In this document: positions 1 to 8,556 of the stretch, one piece after another
How positions within the stretch are numbered: the first letter of the stretch is position 1
Layout: the number at the start of each line of letters is the position of its first letter
From: Cryobacterium sp. N22
GTDB taxonomy: Bacteria > Actinomycetota > Actinomycetes > Actinomycetales > Microbacteriaceae
DNA: 53,434 bases
Reading direction: 5' to 3'
Assembly: GCF_002929555.1 (NCBI RefSeq)
Contig: NZ_PJJP01000016.1
Location: 1-53,434 of the forward strand
Notes under the pieces: model-generated
Told to the model about the DNA's origin: nothing
What the model saw: the letters and a program-made list of their open reading frames with translations, nothing else
The model's database searches: none
Position numbers and translations under genes: made by a program

Positions 1-2
1 CC

Positions 3-1610
3 CGCGGCCGCGCGGCCCTGGTCGGCGCCGCCGCGGCCGGCGTCGCCGGGATTGTGGCCCGGCTGGTGATCGGCTACCCGATGGAGCTCGCCCCGGCTCT
101 GGTGCTCCTGGCGCTCGTACTGCTGAGCGCCGCACTGGCCTGGGCGGTCGGCGCGGGCCGGCCGAAGCGGGTGGTCACCGGGCTTGCGGCATTCTGCGTG
201 CTGGTGGTGGTGGCATCCGTTGGGGTGGTCTGGCTGGGCAGTGTCGCAACACCGGGGGCGTTGTCGGCAACGCACGAACACGGCGCCGCCGGCCCGGCGA
301 CGGCACCGCAGGGCAGCGTCTCGGTGACCGACCTGCGCACCCCCGCCGATGCACCGGGCGCCCTGCGCTCGTTCGACCTCACCGCCCAACAGCAGGAGGT
401 GACGCTCAGTTCGGGGACCACCGTGTCATCGTGGACCTACGGGTCCCTGCCCGGCCCGGAACTGCGGGTCAACCAGGGCGACCTGGTCGAGGTGACGTTG
501 CGCAACGCCGACATCGACGCCGGCGTCACCATCCACTGGCATGGCTACGACGTGCCGGCCGGCGAAGACGGGGTCGCCGGAGTCACCCAGGATGCCCTCC
601 TGCCCGGCGACGTGTTCACCTACAAGTTCTCGGCGACCGAGGCCGGCACCTACTGGTACCACACCCACCAGGTCTCGGCCGATGGGGTGCGGCGCGGACT
701 GTTCGGCACCCTCGTGGTGCTTCCGCCGGCCGGTGTCCCCGAGTCGGTCGACGTGACGGTGCCGCTGCACACGCTGGGCACCGCGGTGATCCTCGGCGAC
801 TCCGATGTGGCGTCGGCGCGGGATGTCGCCGCCGGGCAATCGGTGCGCCTGCGACTCATCAACACCGATCAGGTGCCGCACCGCTTCACCCTCGACGGAG
901 CCCCGTTCACCGTGGTCGCCGCGGACGGCCGTGACCTGGTCGGCCCCACCCCGGTCACCGGCAAGTCCCTGCGGATTCCTGCCGGCGGGCGGTTGGACGT
1001 GTCCGTCACGGTGCCCCAGAGCGGTGTGCGGTTGGCCACCAACGCCTCAGCGACCGCGTCGTTGTCGCTCGCGCCCGGCGGTGCCGAGGTTCCCGCCACG
1101 GTGCCGTCGGCGGCCGAGGACCTCGATCTTCTGGGCTACGGCGCGGCAGCCGACCAGGCGCTGCCGGCCGGGGACGGCCGGGTGGAGGCGACCATGGTCC
1201 TGGACCGCAATCCGCGGTTCCTGGGCGGGCGGCCAGCCTACGGCTACACCGTGAACGGGGCGGTGTTCCCGCACGTCCCGAGCATCGAGGTGAGCGAGGG
1301 GAACACGGTGCGGCTCACGGTGGCCAACCGCGGCCTGGAGACGCATCCGATGCACGTGCACGGCCACCACGTCCTCGTCATCTCGCGGGACGGCATCCCG
1401 TCGACCGGGTCACCGCTGTGGCTGGACACCTTCGACGTGCAGACCGGAGAGGTCTGGGTGGTCGAGTTCACCGCCGACAACCCGGGCATCTGGATGGACC
1501 ACTGCCACAACCTCGACCATGCGGCCGAGGGCATGATGATGGCGCTGACCTACCGGGGCGTCACAACCCCGTTCGAGCAGGGCGGCACGCACGCCAACCG
1601 GCCGGAATGA
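3..1610 (+). CDS. Multicopper oxidase with N-terminal membrane segment, 5' end outside window
   Basis: Copper-dependent oxidase expected to act outside the membrane. All four copper-binding signatures are visible (numbering from the in-frame GTG at 54): HWHG near residue 161, HTH near 203-205, HPMHVHGHH near 431, and HCHNLDHAAEGMMM from 483, whose Cys and Met fit a type 1 site. Two hydrophobic stretches near the N-terminus, about residues 10-33 and 40-62, look like membrane helices, followed by a spacer and the cupredoxin domains. The frame is open back to base 3 with more small hydrophobic residues, so the true start probably lies upstream of the window. Substrate (metal, nitrite or phenolics) cannot be told. 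The family call is firm; the N-terminus is incomplete. Confidence 0.9.
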   Translation, partial: RGRAALVGAAAAGVAGIVARLVIGYPMELAPALVLLALVLLSAALAWAVGAGRPKRVVTGLAAFCVLVVVASVGVVWLGSVATPGALSATHEHGAAGPATAPQGSVSVTDLRTPADAPGALRSFDLTAQQQEVTLSSGTTVSSWTYGSLPGPELRVNQGDLVEVTLRNADIDAGVTIHWHGYDVPAGEDGVAGVTQDALLPGDVFTYKFSATEAGTYWYHTHQVSADGVRRGLFGTLVVLPPAGVPESVDVTVPLHTLGTAVILGDSDVASARDVAAGQSVRLRLINTDQVPHRFTLDGAPFTVVAADGRDLVGPTPVTGKSLRIPAGGRLDVSVTVPQSGVRLATNASATASLSLAPGGAEVPATVPSAAEDLDLLGYGAAADQALPAGDGRVEATMVLDRNPRFLGGRPAYGYTVNGAVFPHVPSIEVSEGNTVRLTVANRGLETHPMHVHGHHVLVISRDGIPSTGSPLWLDTFDVQTGEVWVVEFTADNPGIWMDHCHNLDHAAEGMMMALTYRGVTTPFEQGGTHANRPE

Positions 1611-1622
1611 CCGGCCGGGTCG

Positions 1623-2072
1623 TCACACCGAGTCATCCCTTGCTGCCTGTGTCGCGGAGGTCTGCGCCGGCACTGCCGTCTTCGCCCCTGAACCCACCGC
1701 CCTGGCGCCGATTTCGGCCAAGCCGAGCACAACGAACGCGTTGATCCCGTGGATCAGGCCGAGGCCGGGCAACTCGAATGACGAGTAGCCGAGGAACACC
1801 TGCACGAGCACGGCCACCAGCAACCAGACGGACCACATGATGCCGGCCCTGGCGATCAAGGCCACCACGAGGAGGGCAAGGGCCAAGACCGGAATGACCA
1901 TCTGTCCGACGACGCTGTGCACGAGGAAACCGACCGGAACGTTGTCCTCCGAAACGGCGGGTCCCTCGCCGGTCGCATTCAGGATCACGAATGTGGACCA
2001 GGCGATGACGGCGGCTTGGATGACGACGCAGGCGGCGATGATGTGGCAAATGATCTGATACACCCTGCGCAT
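1623..2072 (-). CDS. Small four-helix membrane protein, DUF6220-like
   Basis: 149 residues, with about four hydrophobic segments (roughly 5-27, 45-72, 75-97, 100-120) and a polar C-terminal tail. The ATG at 2072 is preceded by AAGGAG at a suitable distance; the longer open frame upstream has low-quality, Arg-rich composition and is not used. Conserved-looking His residues (HSVVGQ, LIHGIN) recall DUF6220 membrane proteins, but the assignment is from memory of the family pattern. It converges on the multicopper oxidase gene with only 12 bases between stops. Function unknown. Confidence 0.7.
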   Translation of the reverse strand: MRRVYQIICHIIAACVVIQAAVIAWSTFVILNATGEGPAVSEDNVPVGFLVHSVVGQMVIPVLALALLVVALIARAGIMWSVWLLVAVLVQVFLGYSSFELPGLGLIHGINAFVVLGLAEIGARAVGSGAKTAVPAQTSATQAARDDSV

Positions 2073-2203
2073 GGCTGGACTCCTTCCGATCGAGCCGGAA
2101 CCCAGGTCGAAGCCGATCTGAGCTTCGCGTGCAGCGTACGCCCGGACGCGGAGGCCGGTCAACGGGGTCGGCGAGACGCGTTCCGAGGGTCTCGCCGGGT
2201 CTG

Positions 2204-2243
2204 CTTCGACAGGCTCAGCACGGCGTCGACACGCTCGACCAGC
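2204..2243 (+). repeat. Dispersed TTCGACAGGCTCAGCACGG-type repeat, isolated copy
   Basis: About 40 bp closely matching the units at 8712-8752 and 8790-8830, and in reverse orientation at 8591-8628. It lies between the small membrane protein gene and the stop of the glucosidase gene. It contains short inverted matches (TTCGACAGGCTC against GTCGACACGCTCGAC), so it could form a weak hairpin. Confidence 0.75.
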
Positions 2244-2256
2244 AGAGCGGCAACGG

Positions 2257-3975
2257 TCACAGCTTGTAGAGCCGGGCCTCCCAGGGGCGGAGCGCCGCGG
2301 AACCGTCGCCGGGGTAGTTGCCCAGCAGCAGCTCGGCACCCGAAATGTCGTCGGGCAGCCACTCGCCCTGCACCGTCAATGGCTCATCCGACACGTTCGC
2401 CAGCACCAGCAGGGTCTGCCCGTCCAGCGTGCGGGTGAACGCGTAGAGCTGCTCGTGATCGGGCTCGATCAGCTCGAAGGCGCCCAACGCGACCACCGGG
2501 TCCGCGTGCCGCAGCGCGATCAGCCGCTGGTAGAACGCGAATACGCTCTGCGCAGCGGCCCGGTCGGCTTGCACGTTGACGGTGGGGTAGTTCGGGTTGG
2601 CCGCGAGCCACGGGGTGCCGGTGGTGAACCCGGCGTGGGCGGAGTCGTCCCACTGCATCGGCGTGCGTGCATTGTCACGCCCCATGGCGTGCACCCCGGC
2701 AAGCACGCTCGCCGGCGACTGGTCGAACTGCTCCACGGCCTCCCGGTAGTGGTTGAGCGACTCGATGTCCCGGTAGTGGTCGATGGTGTCGAACTTCACG
2801 TTCGTCATGCCGATCTCTTCGCCCTGGTAGATATAGGGCGTGCCGCGGTGCAGGTGCAGCACCAGCGCCCACAGGGTGGCCGACTCGTACCGGAATTGGG
2901 TGTCGTTGCCGAACCGCGACACCAGCCGCGGCTGGTCGTGGTTGTTCAGGTACAGGCTGTTCCAGCCGGTCTGGGCCAGGCCGTCCTGCCAGCGGGCCAG
3001 GCTGTGCTTCAGCGGCACCAGGCTGCGCGGCAGCGGGTCGAACTTGTGCGTTCCCTGGTCGAGCGAGACATGCTCGAACTGGAAGATCATGTCGACCTCG
3101 GCGCGGGCCGCATCGGTGAACAGCACGGCATCCTCGATGCTCACACCGGGCATCTCGCCCACGGTCAGGTGCTCTCCGGTGCGGCCGGCGAAGACCATCC
3201 GGTGCATCTCCTGCAGGTACTCGTGGATTTGCGCGCCCATCGGCGACCCACCGTCGGTGGCCGCGGCCGGACCGCTGACCAGCTCCACCTGCTTGGCGAT
3301 GAAGTTGATCACGTCCATGCGGAACCCGTCGACGCCGCGGTCCAGCCACCAGTTCATCATCGTGTAGACCGCCTGGCGCACCTCCGGGTTCTCCCAGTTG
3401 AGGTCGGGCTGCTGCGTCGCGAACAGGTGCAGGTAGTACTCACCCGTGGTCTCGTCCAGGGTCCAGGCCGGGCCGCTGAACGCGCTGCCCCAACCGTTCG
3501 GTTCGGCGCCCGCCGCTCCGGGCTTCCGCCACCAGTACCAGTCGCGCTTGGGGTTGTCGATCGACGAGCGCGATTCGACGAACCACGGATGCTCGTCGCT
3601 GGTGTGGTTGACCACCAGGTCCATCACGATCTTGATGCCGCGCTCGTGGGCCTCGGCCAGCAGCAGGTCGAACTCGGCCAGGCTGCCGAACACCGGGTCG
3701 ATGTCCTGGTAGTCGCGGATGTCGTAGCCGTTGTCGTGCTGCGGGGACGGGTAGACCGGCGAGAGCCAGATGGCGTCGACGCCGAGCTCGGCGAGGTAGT
3801 CGAGCTTTCCGCGCACCCCGCCGAGGTCGCCGATGCCGTCGCCGTCCGAATCCGCGAAGCTGCGCGGATACACCTGGTACACCACGGCCGTGGTCCACCA
3901 CGGCGCCGCGGCGTGCGGGCCGTCCTGAGTGTCGGCGGGCTCGGCGCCGACGGTGCGGCTGTTCAGATTGGTCAC
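2257..3975 (-). CDS. GH13 alpha-glucosidase / oligo-1,6-glucosidase
   Basis: Cytosolic glycoside hydrolase cleaving alpha-glucosidic bonds of small oligosaccharides. 572 residues, typical for the oligo-1,6-glucosidase/alpha-glucosidase subfamilies. The catalytic triad is visible: nucleophile Asp221 in GFRMDV, acid/base Glu274 in VGEMPG, and Asp347 in LNNHDQPR. The substrate motif DLVVNHTSDEHPWF is at 119-132. There is no signal peptide. The start is GTG 3975 with GGGAGG just upstream; the longer frame to 4068 would run into the promoter region. It is divergent from a ROK-family gene, a usual arrangement for a sugar-responsive regulator and its target. Trehalose synthase or sucrose hydrolase would be alternative specificities within GH13. 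Confidence 0.93.
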   Translation of the reverse strand: MTNLNSRTVGAEPADTQDGPHAAAPWWTTAVVYQVYPRSFADSDGDGIGDLGGVRGKLDYLAELGVDAIWLSPVYPSPQHDNGYDIRDYQDIDPVFGSLAEFDLLLAEAHERGIKIVMDLVVNHTSDEHPWFVESRSSIDNPKRDWYWWRKPGAAGAEPNGWGSAFSGPAWTLDETTGEYYLHLFATQQPDLNWENPEVRQAVYTMMNWWLDRGVDGFRMDVINFIAKQVELVSGPAAATDGGSPMGAQIHEYLQEMHRMVFAGRTGEHLTVGEMPGVSIEDAVLFTDAARAEVDMIFQFEHVSLDQGTHKFDPLPRSLVPLKHSLARWQDGLAQTGWNSLYLNNHDQPRLVSRFGNDTQFRYESATLWALVLHLHRGTPYIYQGEEIGMTNVKFDTIDHYRDIESLNHYREAVEQFDQSPASVLAGVHAMGRDNARTPMQWDDSAHAGFTTGTPWLAANPNYPTVNVQADRAAAQSVFAFYQRLIALRHADPVVALGAFELIEPDHEQLYAFTRTLDGQTLLVLANVSDEPLTVQGEWLPDDISGAELLLGNYPGDGSAALRPWEARLYKL

Positions 3976-4034
3976 GGGGTCCTCCCTGGCCGGGGGCCGG
4001 CGCGGGCGAGCGCGGGCATCCGGTGTCACACGAA

Positions 4035-4068
4035 TTGGTTTAGCGACAGAAAAAAGTCGTCCGTCCAA
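4035..4068. promoter_or_regulatory. Imperfect inverted repeat, candidate operator between glucosidase and ROK genes
   Basis: TTGGTTTAGCGAC and GTCGTCCGTCCAA are imperfect inverted repeats (8 of 13 positions match) separated by an A-rich 8-base spacer. The element lies in the 211-bp divergent intergenic region, 60 bp from the glucosidase start and 118 bp from the ROK start. ROK regulators bind A/T-centred palindromes, so the position is suitable, but the symmetry is modest. Confidence 0.3.
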
Positions 4069-4186
4069 TGTAGCGTCCGGTTGTCCAGGGGCACCACTGC
4101 GGGGTGTCCGGCCGGTGCGCCGGCGGGGGCGGCTATGTCAAGATGAGAGCCAACCCCGCTTCGGGGGCCAGGAGAGGGCGACCGTG

Positions 4187-5338
4187 ATGTTCGGCAGTAC
4201 GGGGCCCGCGCCGTCGATCGGCGAATCCGCGCTGGGCCTCGCGCGCGCCGTCCTCATGCACGGCCCGATCTCTCGCGGCGACCTCGGGCGCCGCCTCGGC
4301 CTGTCCCCGGCCAGTCTCACCCGGCTGAGTAAACCGTTCCTGGACAGCGGCCTCTTCGTGGAGGTCAGCGACAGCCAGACCAGCGGTGTCGGCCGCCCCA
4401 CCAAGCCCCTGGATGTGCGCCTGGACGGCCGCCGCTTCGTCGGGGTCAAGCTCACCGGTGACGGCGCCTTCGGTGTGCTCACCGACCTGCGCGTGAACGA
4501 GCTCGCCTCAGCGCACCGTCGGCTCGACGGCCGGGACGTGGCCGGGGTGGTGCGGCAGCTGTGTTCCCTCGTGCTCGAACTCGCCAATGGTGCGCCGCTC
4601 GCGGCACTCGGGGTGACCGTCGGCGGCCAGGTGATCGGCTCACGGGTCGTCGCCCGGGCGCCCTTCCTGGCCTGGCGTGACGTGGACCTGGCCTCCGCGC
4701 TGGAGGCCGGCCTGGGCATCCCCGTGCTGGTCGAGAACGACGTGGTCGGGCTGGCCGCCGCCGAGCAGTGGTTCGGCGCGGGCCGGCGGACCGCCAGCTT
4801 CGCCGTGGTCACCGTCGGCATCGGCGTGGGCTACGGGCTCGTGATCAACGATCAGGTGATCAGTACCCGGGACTCCGGCCTCGGCCTCGGCGGACACGTG
4901 CCGTTGGATGCCGACGGGCCGCTCTGCGGCAGCGGGCACCGGGGCTGCTCGGACGCGATGCTCACCCAGGGCAGCATCCGGGCGCAGGTGAGCGCGAGCC
5001 TGGGCCGGGAGGCGGAGTACGACGAAGTACTCGCGCTGGCCGCGGCCGGAGTGCCCGCCGCGCTGTCCGTCCTGCAGGCGTCCGGACGTGCCCTCGGCCG
5101 CCTGGTGGCCCTGATCGCCAACATCGCGATGATCGACACCGTGGTGCTCTCCGGCGAGGGCATCGGATTGTGGACCGTGGTGGCGGACCAGATCGTCGCG
5201 GCGGCCCACGGCGACCGTGACGCCGAGGCGACGCCGGTGCGGATCAGCGTCGACGACACCGGCACGTCGTCCTGGGCCAGGGGAGCGGCGGCCGTCGCGA
5301 TCCAGCGCACCCTGACCCGCTTCACCGTCGCGGACTGA
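4187..5338 (+). CDS. ROK-family transcriptional regulator
   Basis: 383 residues. The N-terminal winged helix-turn-helix (about 15-75, with GPISRGDLGRRLGLSPASLTRL) is followed by a ROK sugar-kinase fold: VENDVVGLAAAEQWFG, then FAVVTVGIGVGYGLV for nucleotide/sugar contacts and GLGGH. The usual Cys-rich zinc motif appears as LCGSGHRGC (Cys247, Cys254); the first Cys of the classic CxCGxxGC is absent. The ATG at 4187 has GGAGAGG upstream; the adjacent GTG at 4184 is nearly as likely. It is probably the sugar-responsive repressor of the divergent GH13 gene. A sugar kinase is unlikely because of the DNA-binding domain. Confidence 0.88.
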   Translation: MFGSTGPAPSIGESALGLARAVLMHGPISRGDLGRRLGLSPASLTRLSKPFLDSGLFVEVSDSQTSGVGRPTKPLDVRLDGRRFVGVKLTGDGAFGVLTDLRVNELASAHRRLDGRDVAGVVRQLCSLVLELANGAPLAALGVTVGGQVIGSRVVARAPFLAWRDVDLASALEAGLGIPVLVENDVVGLAAAEQWFGAGRRTASFAVVTVGIGVGYGLVINDQVISTRDSGLGLGGHVPLDADGPLCGSGHRGCSDAMLTQGSIRAQVSASLGREAEYDEVLALAAAGVPAALSVLQASGRALGRLVALIANIAMIDTVVLSGEGIGLWTVVADQIVAAAHGDRDAEATPVRISVDDTGTSSWARGAAAVAIQRTLTRFTVAD

Positions 5339-5471
5339 CCGGCGGGCCGCGGGGACGCCCACCCTCATCGCGCCCGCCCTCATTACACCCGCACACTGTC
5401 GGGAATAGGATCGGCCCATCCGCCGTTGACACCCATATACATGCAGACGCATTGAGTTTTGGAGGCTGGAA

Positions 5472-6668
5472 ATGCAGTTCGGAATCTTCACGGTCGGGGA
5501 CCTGACCACCGATCCCACCACGGGGCAGACGCCGACGGAGCACGCCCGCATCAAGGCCATGCTCACCATCGCGCAGAAGGTCGAAGAGGTGGGGCTGGAT
5601 GTCTTCGCCACCGGCGAGCACCACAACCCGCCGTTCGTGCCCTCGTCGCCGACCACCATGCTCGGCTACATCGCGGCCAAGACCGAGCGGATCATCCTCT
5701 CCACCGCCACGACGCTGATCACCACCAGTGACCCGGTGAAGATCGCCGAGGACTTCGCGATGCTCCAGCACGTGGCAGACGGCCGGGTGGACCTCACCCT
5801 GGGCCGGGGCAACACCGGCCCGGTCTACCCGTGGTTCGGCCAGGACATCCGTCAGGGCATCCCGCTGGCGCTGGAGAACTACGCTCTGCTGCGCCGGCTC
5901 TGGCGTGAGGACTTCGTCGACTGGGAGGGCCAGTTCCGTACCCCGCTGCAGGGCTTCCAGTCCACCCCGCGCCCGCTCGATGGCGTGCCGCCGTTCGTCT
6001 GGCACGGCAGCATCCGCAGCCCCGAGATCGCCGAACAGGCCGCGTACTACGGCGACGGTTTCTTCTCGAACCACATCTTCTGGCCGGCCTCGCACACCGC
6101 CAAGATGGTCAAGTACTACCGCAACCGCTTCGAGCACTACGGCCACGGCACCGCCGCGCAGGCCATGGTGGGCCTCGGCGGCCAGGTGTTCATGCGCAAG
6201 AACTCGCAGGACGCCAAGCGCGACTTCCGGCCGTACTTCGACAACGCCCCGGTCTACGGCAACGGCCCGAGCATGGAGGAGTTCACCTCGCAGACCCCGC
6301 TCACCGTCGGCAGCCCGCAGGAGGTCATCGACCGCACCCTCGGATTCCGGGACTACGTCGGCGACTACCAGCGCCAGCTCTGGCTGATGGACCACGCCGG
6401 CCTTCCGCTGAAGACCGTGCTCGAGCAGCTCGACCTGCTCGGCGAGGAGGTCGTGCCGGTGCTCCGCAAGGAGTTCGCCAAGAACCGTCCGGCCGACGTG
6501 CCGGATGGGCCCACCCACGAGTCCCTGGTGCTCGCCGCCGCACAGGCGCCGGTTGCCGCCGCATCCGTCGGGCGCGACGACCTCGACACCTCCGCCGCGA
6601 TCGCCCCGCACCGCCGGGCAACCGGTGCCGCGTTCGGCCTCGCCGGCGCCGGCACGAACGGAGCATAG
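5472..6668 (+). CDS. LLM-class flavin-dependent oxidoreductase (CE1758-type)
   Basis: 398-residue bacterial luciferase-like TIM-barrel protein that would use reduced FMN and oxygen to oxidise an unknown substrate. It begins MQFGIFTVGDLT, contains ATGEHHNPPF and the luciferase-type stretch DGRVDLTLGRGNTGPVYPWFG, and ends in an Ala-rich tail. GGAGG lies 6 bases before the ATG. The next gene, 2 bases downstream, is the matching flavin reductase, so the two form a two-component monooxygenase. The pairing is a known corynebacterial/actinobacterial family pair (CE1758/CE1759); the substrate is unknown. Confidence 0.88.
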   Translation: MQFGIFTVGDLTTDPTTGQTPTEHARIKAMLTIAQKVEEVGLDVFATGEHHNPPFVPSSPTTMLGYIAAKTERIILSTATTLITTSDPVKIAEDFAMLQHVADGRVDLTLGRGNTGPVYPWFGQDIRQGIPLALENYALLRRLWREDFVDWEGQFRTPLQGFQSTPRPLDGVPPFVWHGSIRSPEIAEQAAYYGDGFFSNHIFWPASHTAKMVKYYRNRFEHYGHGTAAQAMVGLGGQVFMRKNSQDAKRDFRPYFDNAPVYGNGPSMEEFTSQTPLTVGSPQEVIDRTLGFRDYVGDYQRQLWLMDHAGLPLKTVLEQLDLLGEEVVPVLRKEFAKNRPADVPDGPTHESLVLAAAQAPVAAASVGRDDLDTSAAIAPHRRATGAAFGLAGAGTNGA

Positions 6669-6670
6669 AG

Positions 6671-7312
6671 ATGACCGCGCGCACCCTGGCGGTCGTCTCC
6701 GCCGGACTCAGCCAGCCGTCGTCGACCCGGCTGCTCGCCGACAAGCTCGCCACGGCCACCGTGGCGCGGCTGGCCGACGAGGGGGTCACCACCACGGTGG
6801 TGACCTACGAACTGCGTGACTACGCGCAGGACATCATGAACAACATGCTCACCGGGTTCGCCAACCCGCGGCTGGAGGAGATGATCGAGGCCGTCACCGC
6901 GGCCGACGGCCTGATCGCCGTCACCCCGATCTTCACCACCAGCTACAGCGGACTGTTCAAGACGTTCTTCGACGTGATCGACAACCGCTCCCTCACCGAC
7001 CAGCCCGTGCTGATCGGCGCGACCGCGGGGACGCCGCGGCACTCGCTGGCCCTCGACTACGCGTTGCGGCCGATGTTCACCTATCTGCACGCCGTGGTGG
7101 TGCCCACCGCGGTGTTCGCCGCATCGGAGGACTGGGGCACCGGCGACGGCGGCCGCGTCGACAGCCGGGTGCAGACCCTGCCGGCCCGGATCGAACGCGC
7201 GGCGGGGGAGCTGGCGGCCCTCGTCGCCCGCTCCGACCGGTCCTCCCGGGTGCGGGACCCCTTCGAGCTGCCCGCCGGCTTCGACCCCGCCGGCATGTTC
7301 CCGCCCCGCTGA
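6671..7312 (+). CDS. NAD(P)H-dependent FMN reductase (CE1759-type)
   Basis: 213-residue flavodoxin-like reductase. The N-terminal AVVSAGLSQPSSTRLLADKL is the phosphate-binding loop region of NADPH:FMN reductases, and the middle TPIFTTSYSGLFKTFFD with GATAGTPRHSLALD is typical of the family. It starts 2 bases after the stop of the LLM-class oxidoreductase and should supply it with reduced FMN. A hairpin element follows the stop. Confidence 0.88.
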   Translation: MTARTLAVVSAGLSQPSSTRLLADKLATATVARLADEGVTTTVVTYELRDYAQDIMNNMLTGFANPRLEEMIEAVTAADGLIAVTPIFTTSYSGLFKTFFDVIDNRSLTDQPVLIGATAGTPRHSLALDYALRPMFTYLHAVVVPTAVFAASEDWGTGDGGRVDSRVQTLPARIERAAGELAALVARSDRSSRVRDPFELPAGFDPAGMFPPR

Positions 7313-7328
7313 CCCCGGTGCCGTCCCA

Positions 7329-7384
7329 CGAAAGCGGTCGTGTGGTCGCCTCAGTTCACTGAGGTGACCACCCGGCCGCTTTCG
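7329..7384. terminator. 26-bp-stem hairpin, copy 1 of the CGAAAGCGG palindrome
   Basis: Left arm 7329-7354, TTCA loop, right arm 7359-7384; 23 of 26 positions pair. It lies 16 bp after the flavin reductase stop. There is no clear T-run. The outer arms and the GTGTGGTCGCC segment are shared with the hairpin at 30024-30080, so this is a repeated element that may also terminate transcription. Confidence 0.7.
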
Positions 7385-7533
7385 CGTGCTCACCCAGCGT
7401 GCCCCGTGGGCTGTCGAGTACCGCGCGGAAGGTCGCCACTTTCGCCGGGACCTTCTGCTCTGATGATGACGGGGCGGCGGGGACAGACTGGAACACGGTG
7501 CGCCGGAGAGAGTGCTTCCGCGAGACGGAGGCC

Positions 7534-8556
7534 GTGACAACCGCGCAGACAGGTCGTCCCATGGTCGCCGTACGTGCAGACACAACATTCTCGGATGCCC
7601 GCGCCGCGTTTTTCGCCGCGGCCCCCGACCCGCTCGATCTGACTGGTGGCCCGGCCGTCGACCTCTCGGTGCGGATCGGCAGTCTCACCCTGCTCACCCC
7701 GGTGATGCCGGCCTCCGGCTGCTTCGGCCCGGAACTCGGCGCTCTCATCCCGGTCGCCGAGCTCGGCGCCACCGTCACCAAGACCGTCTTCGGCTCGGCC
7801 CGCGGCGGCAATCCCGTGCACCGGCTCACCGAGATCCCAGCCGGCATGGTCAACAGCGTCGGCATCCCCAGCCGTGGGCCGGCCGGCTACCTGGCCACGC
7901 TGCATCCGCGCTACGCGGCCTTCGACGTGCCCACGATCATCAGTGTCGGAGGTCACCGGCCGAGCGAATACGCCCCGGTCGTCGCGGCACTGGGCGAGAA
8001 CGGCGCCGCCTTCGAGCTCAACGTGTCGTGCCCCAACCTCGACCGGAACGGCACCGACATCGGCTCGGACCCGGCGGCCATCCGCGAGGTGGTCGCCGCC
8101 GTGCGCCTGGTCACCGACAGGCCGATTATCGTGAAGCTGCCGGTGCTGGTCGCCTCGATCGCCGACTGCGCCCGTGCCGCCGAGGAGGCCGGCGCCGACG
8201 CCGTCTGCGTGGCCAACTCCATCCCGGCGATGCCGCTGGATGCCCGCACCCGCCGGCCGATTCTCGGCAACGTGATCGGCGGGCTGTCTGGGCCCTCGAT
8301 CAAACCGATCGTGCTGCGGCTGGTCTGGCTGGCGTCGCGGGCCGTGCAGATTCCCGTGATCGCCTGCGGGGGCGTCGGCTCTGTCGAGGATGCCCTCGAC
8401 TACTTCTCGGTAGGGGCCAGCGCCGTGCAGGTGGGCACCGCGAGCTTCGCGCGGCCGTTCGCGGCGGTGGAGGTGGCGCGCGGGTTGCGGCAACGGTGCC
8501 TGGATGCCGGTGTGGGCAGTATCCGGGAGTTGCTCGAGTTGGACGCTGCACAGTGA
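7534..8556 (+). CDS. pyrD: Dihydroorotate dehydrogenase, class 1B-like catalytic subunit
   Basis: TIM-barrel flavoprotein oxidising dihydroorotate to orotate. 340 residues from GTG 7534. Visible signatures: VMPASGCFG near the N-terminus, IPAGMVNSVG, the catalytic-Cys motif NVSCPN, PIIVKLP, GGLSGPSIKPI and IACGGVG for FMN phosphate. NVSCPN with a Cys base and a PyrK-like gene next to it indicate class 1B, which passes electrons to NAD+. The start is uncertain: GTG 7534 follows GGAGG closely, ATG 7561 is an alternative, and the frame is open to 7399. It overlaps the next gene by GTGA. Because it is away from other pyr genes in this window, a related dehydrogenase activity is possible. Confidence 0.82.
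   Translation: MTTAQTGRPMVAVRADTTFSDARAAFFAAAPDPLDLTGGPAVDLSVRIGSLTLLTPVMPASGCFGPELGALIPVAELGATVTKTVFGSARGGNPVHRLTEIPAGMVNSVGIPSRGPAGYLATLHPRYAAFDVPTIISVGGHRPSEYAPVVAALGENGAAFELNVSCPNLDRNGTDIGSDPAAIREVVAAVRLVTDRPIIVKLPVLVASIADCARAAEEAGADAVCVANSIPAMPLDARTRRPILGNVIGGLSGPSIKPIVLRLVWLASRAVQIPVIACGGVGSVEDALDYFSVGASAVQVGTASFARPFAAVEVARGLRQRCLDAGVGSIRELLELDAAQ

Noticed and set aside
2455..4146. 563-codon open frame on the plus strand over the glucosidase gene
   Set aside because: Antisense shadow of the GH13 gene, whose catalytic motifs are unambiguous.
7512..8552. Upstream half of the open frame that ends in the pyrK-like gene
   Set aside because: It overlaps pyrD in another phase and has Arg/Pro/Gly-rich shadow composition; only the part from GTG 8553 is plausible.
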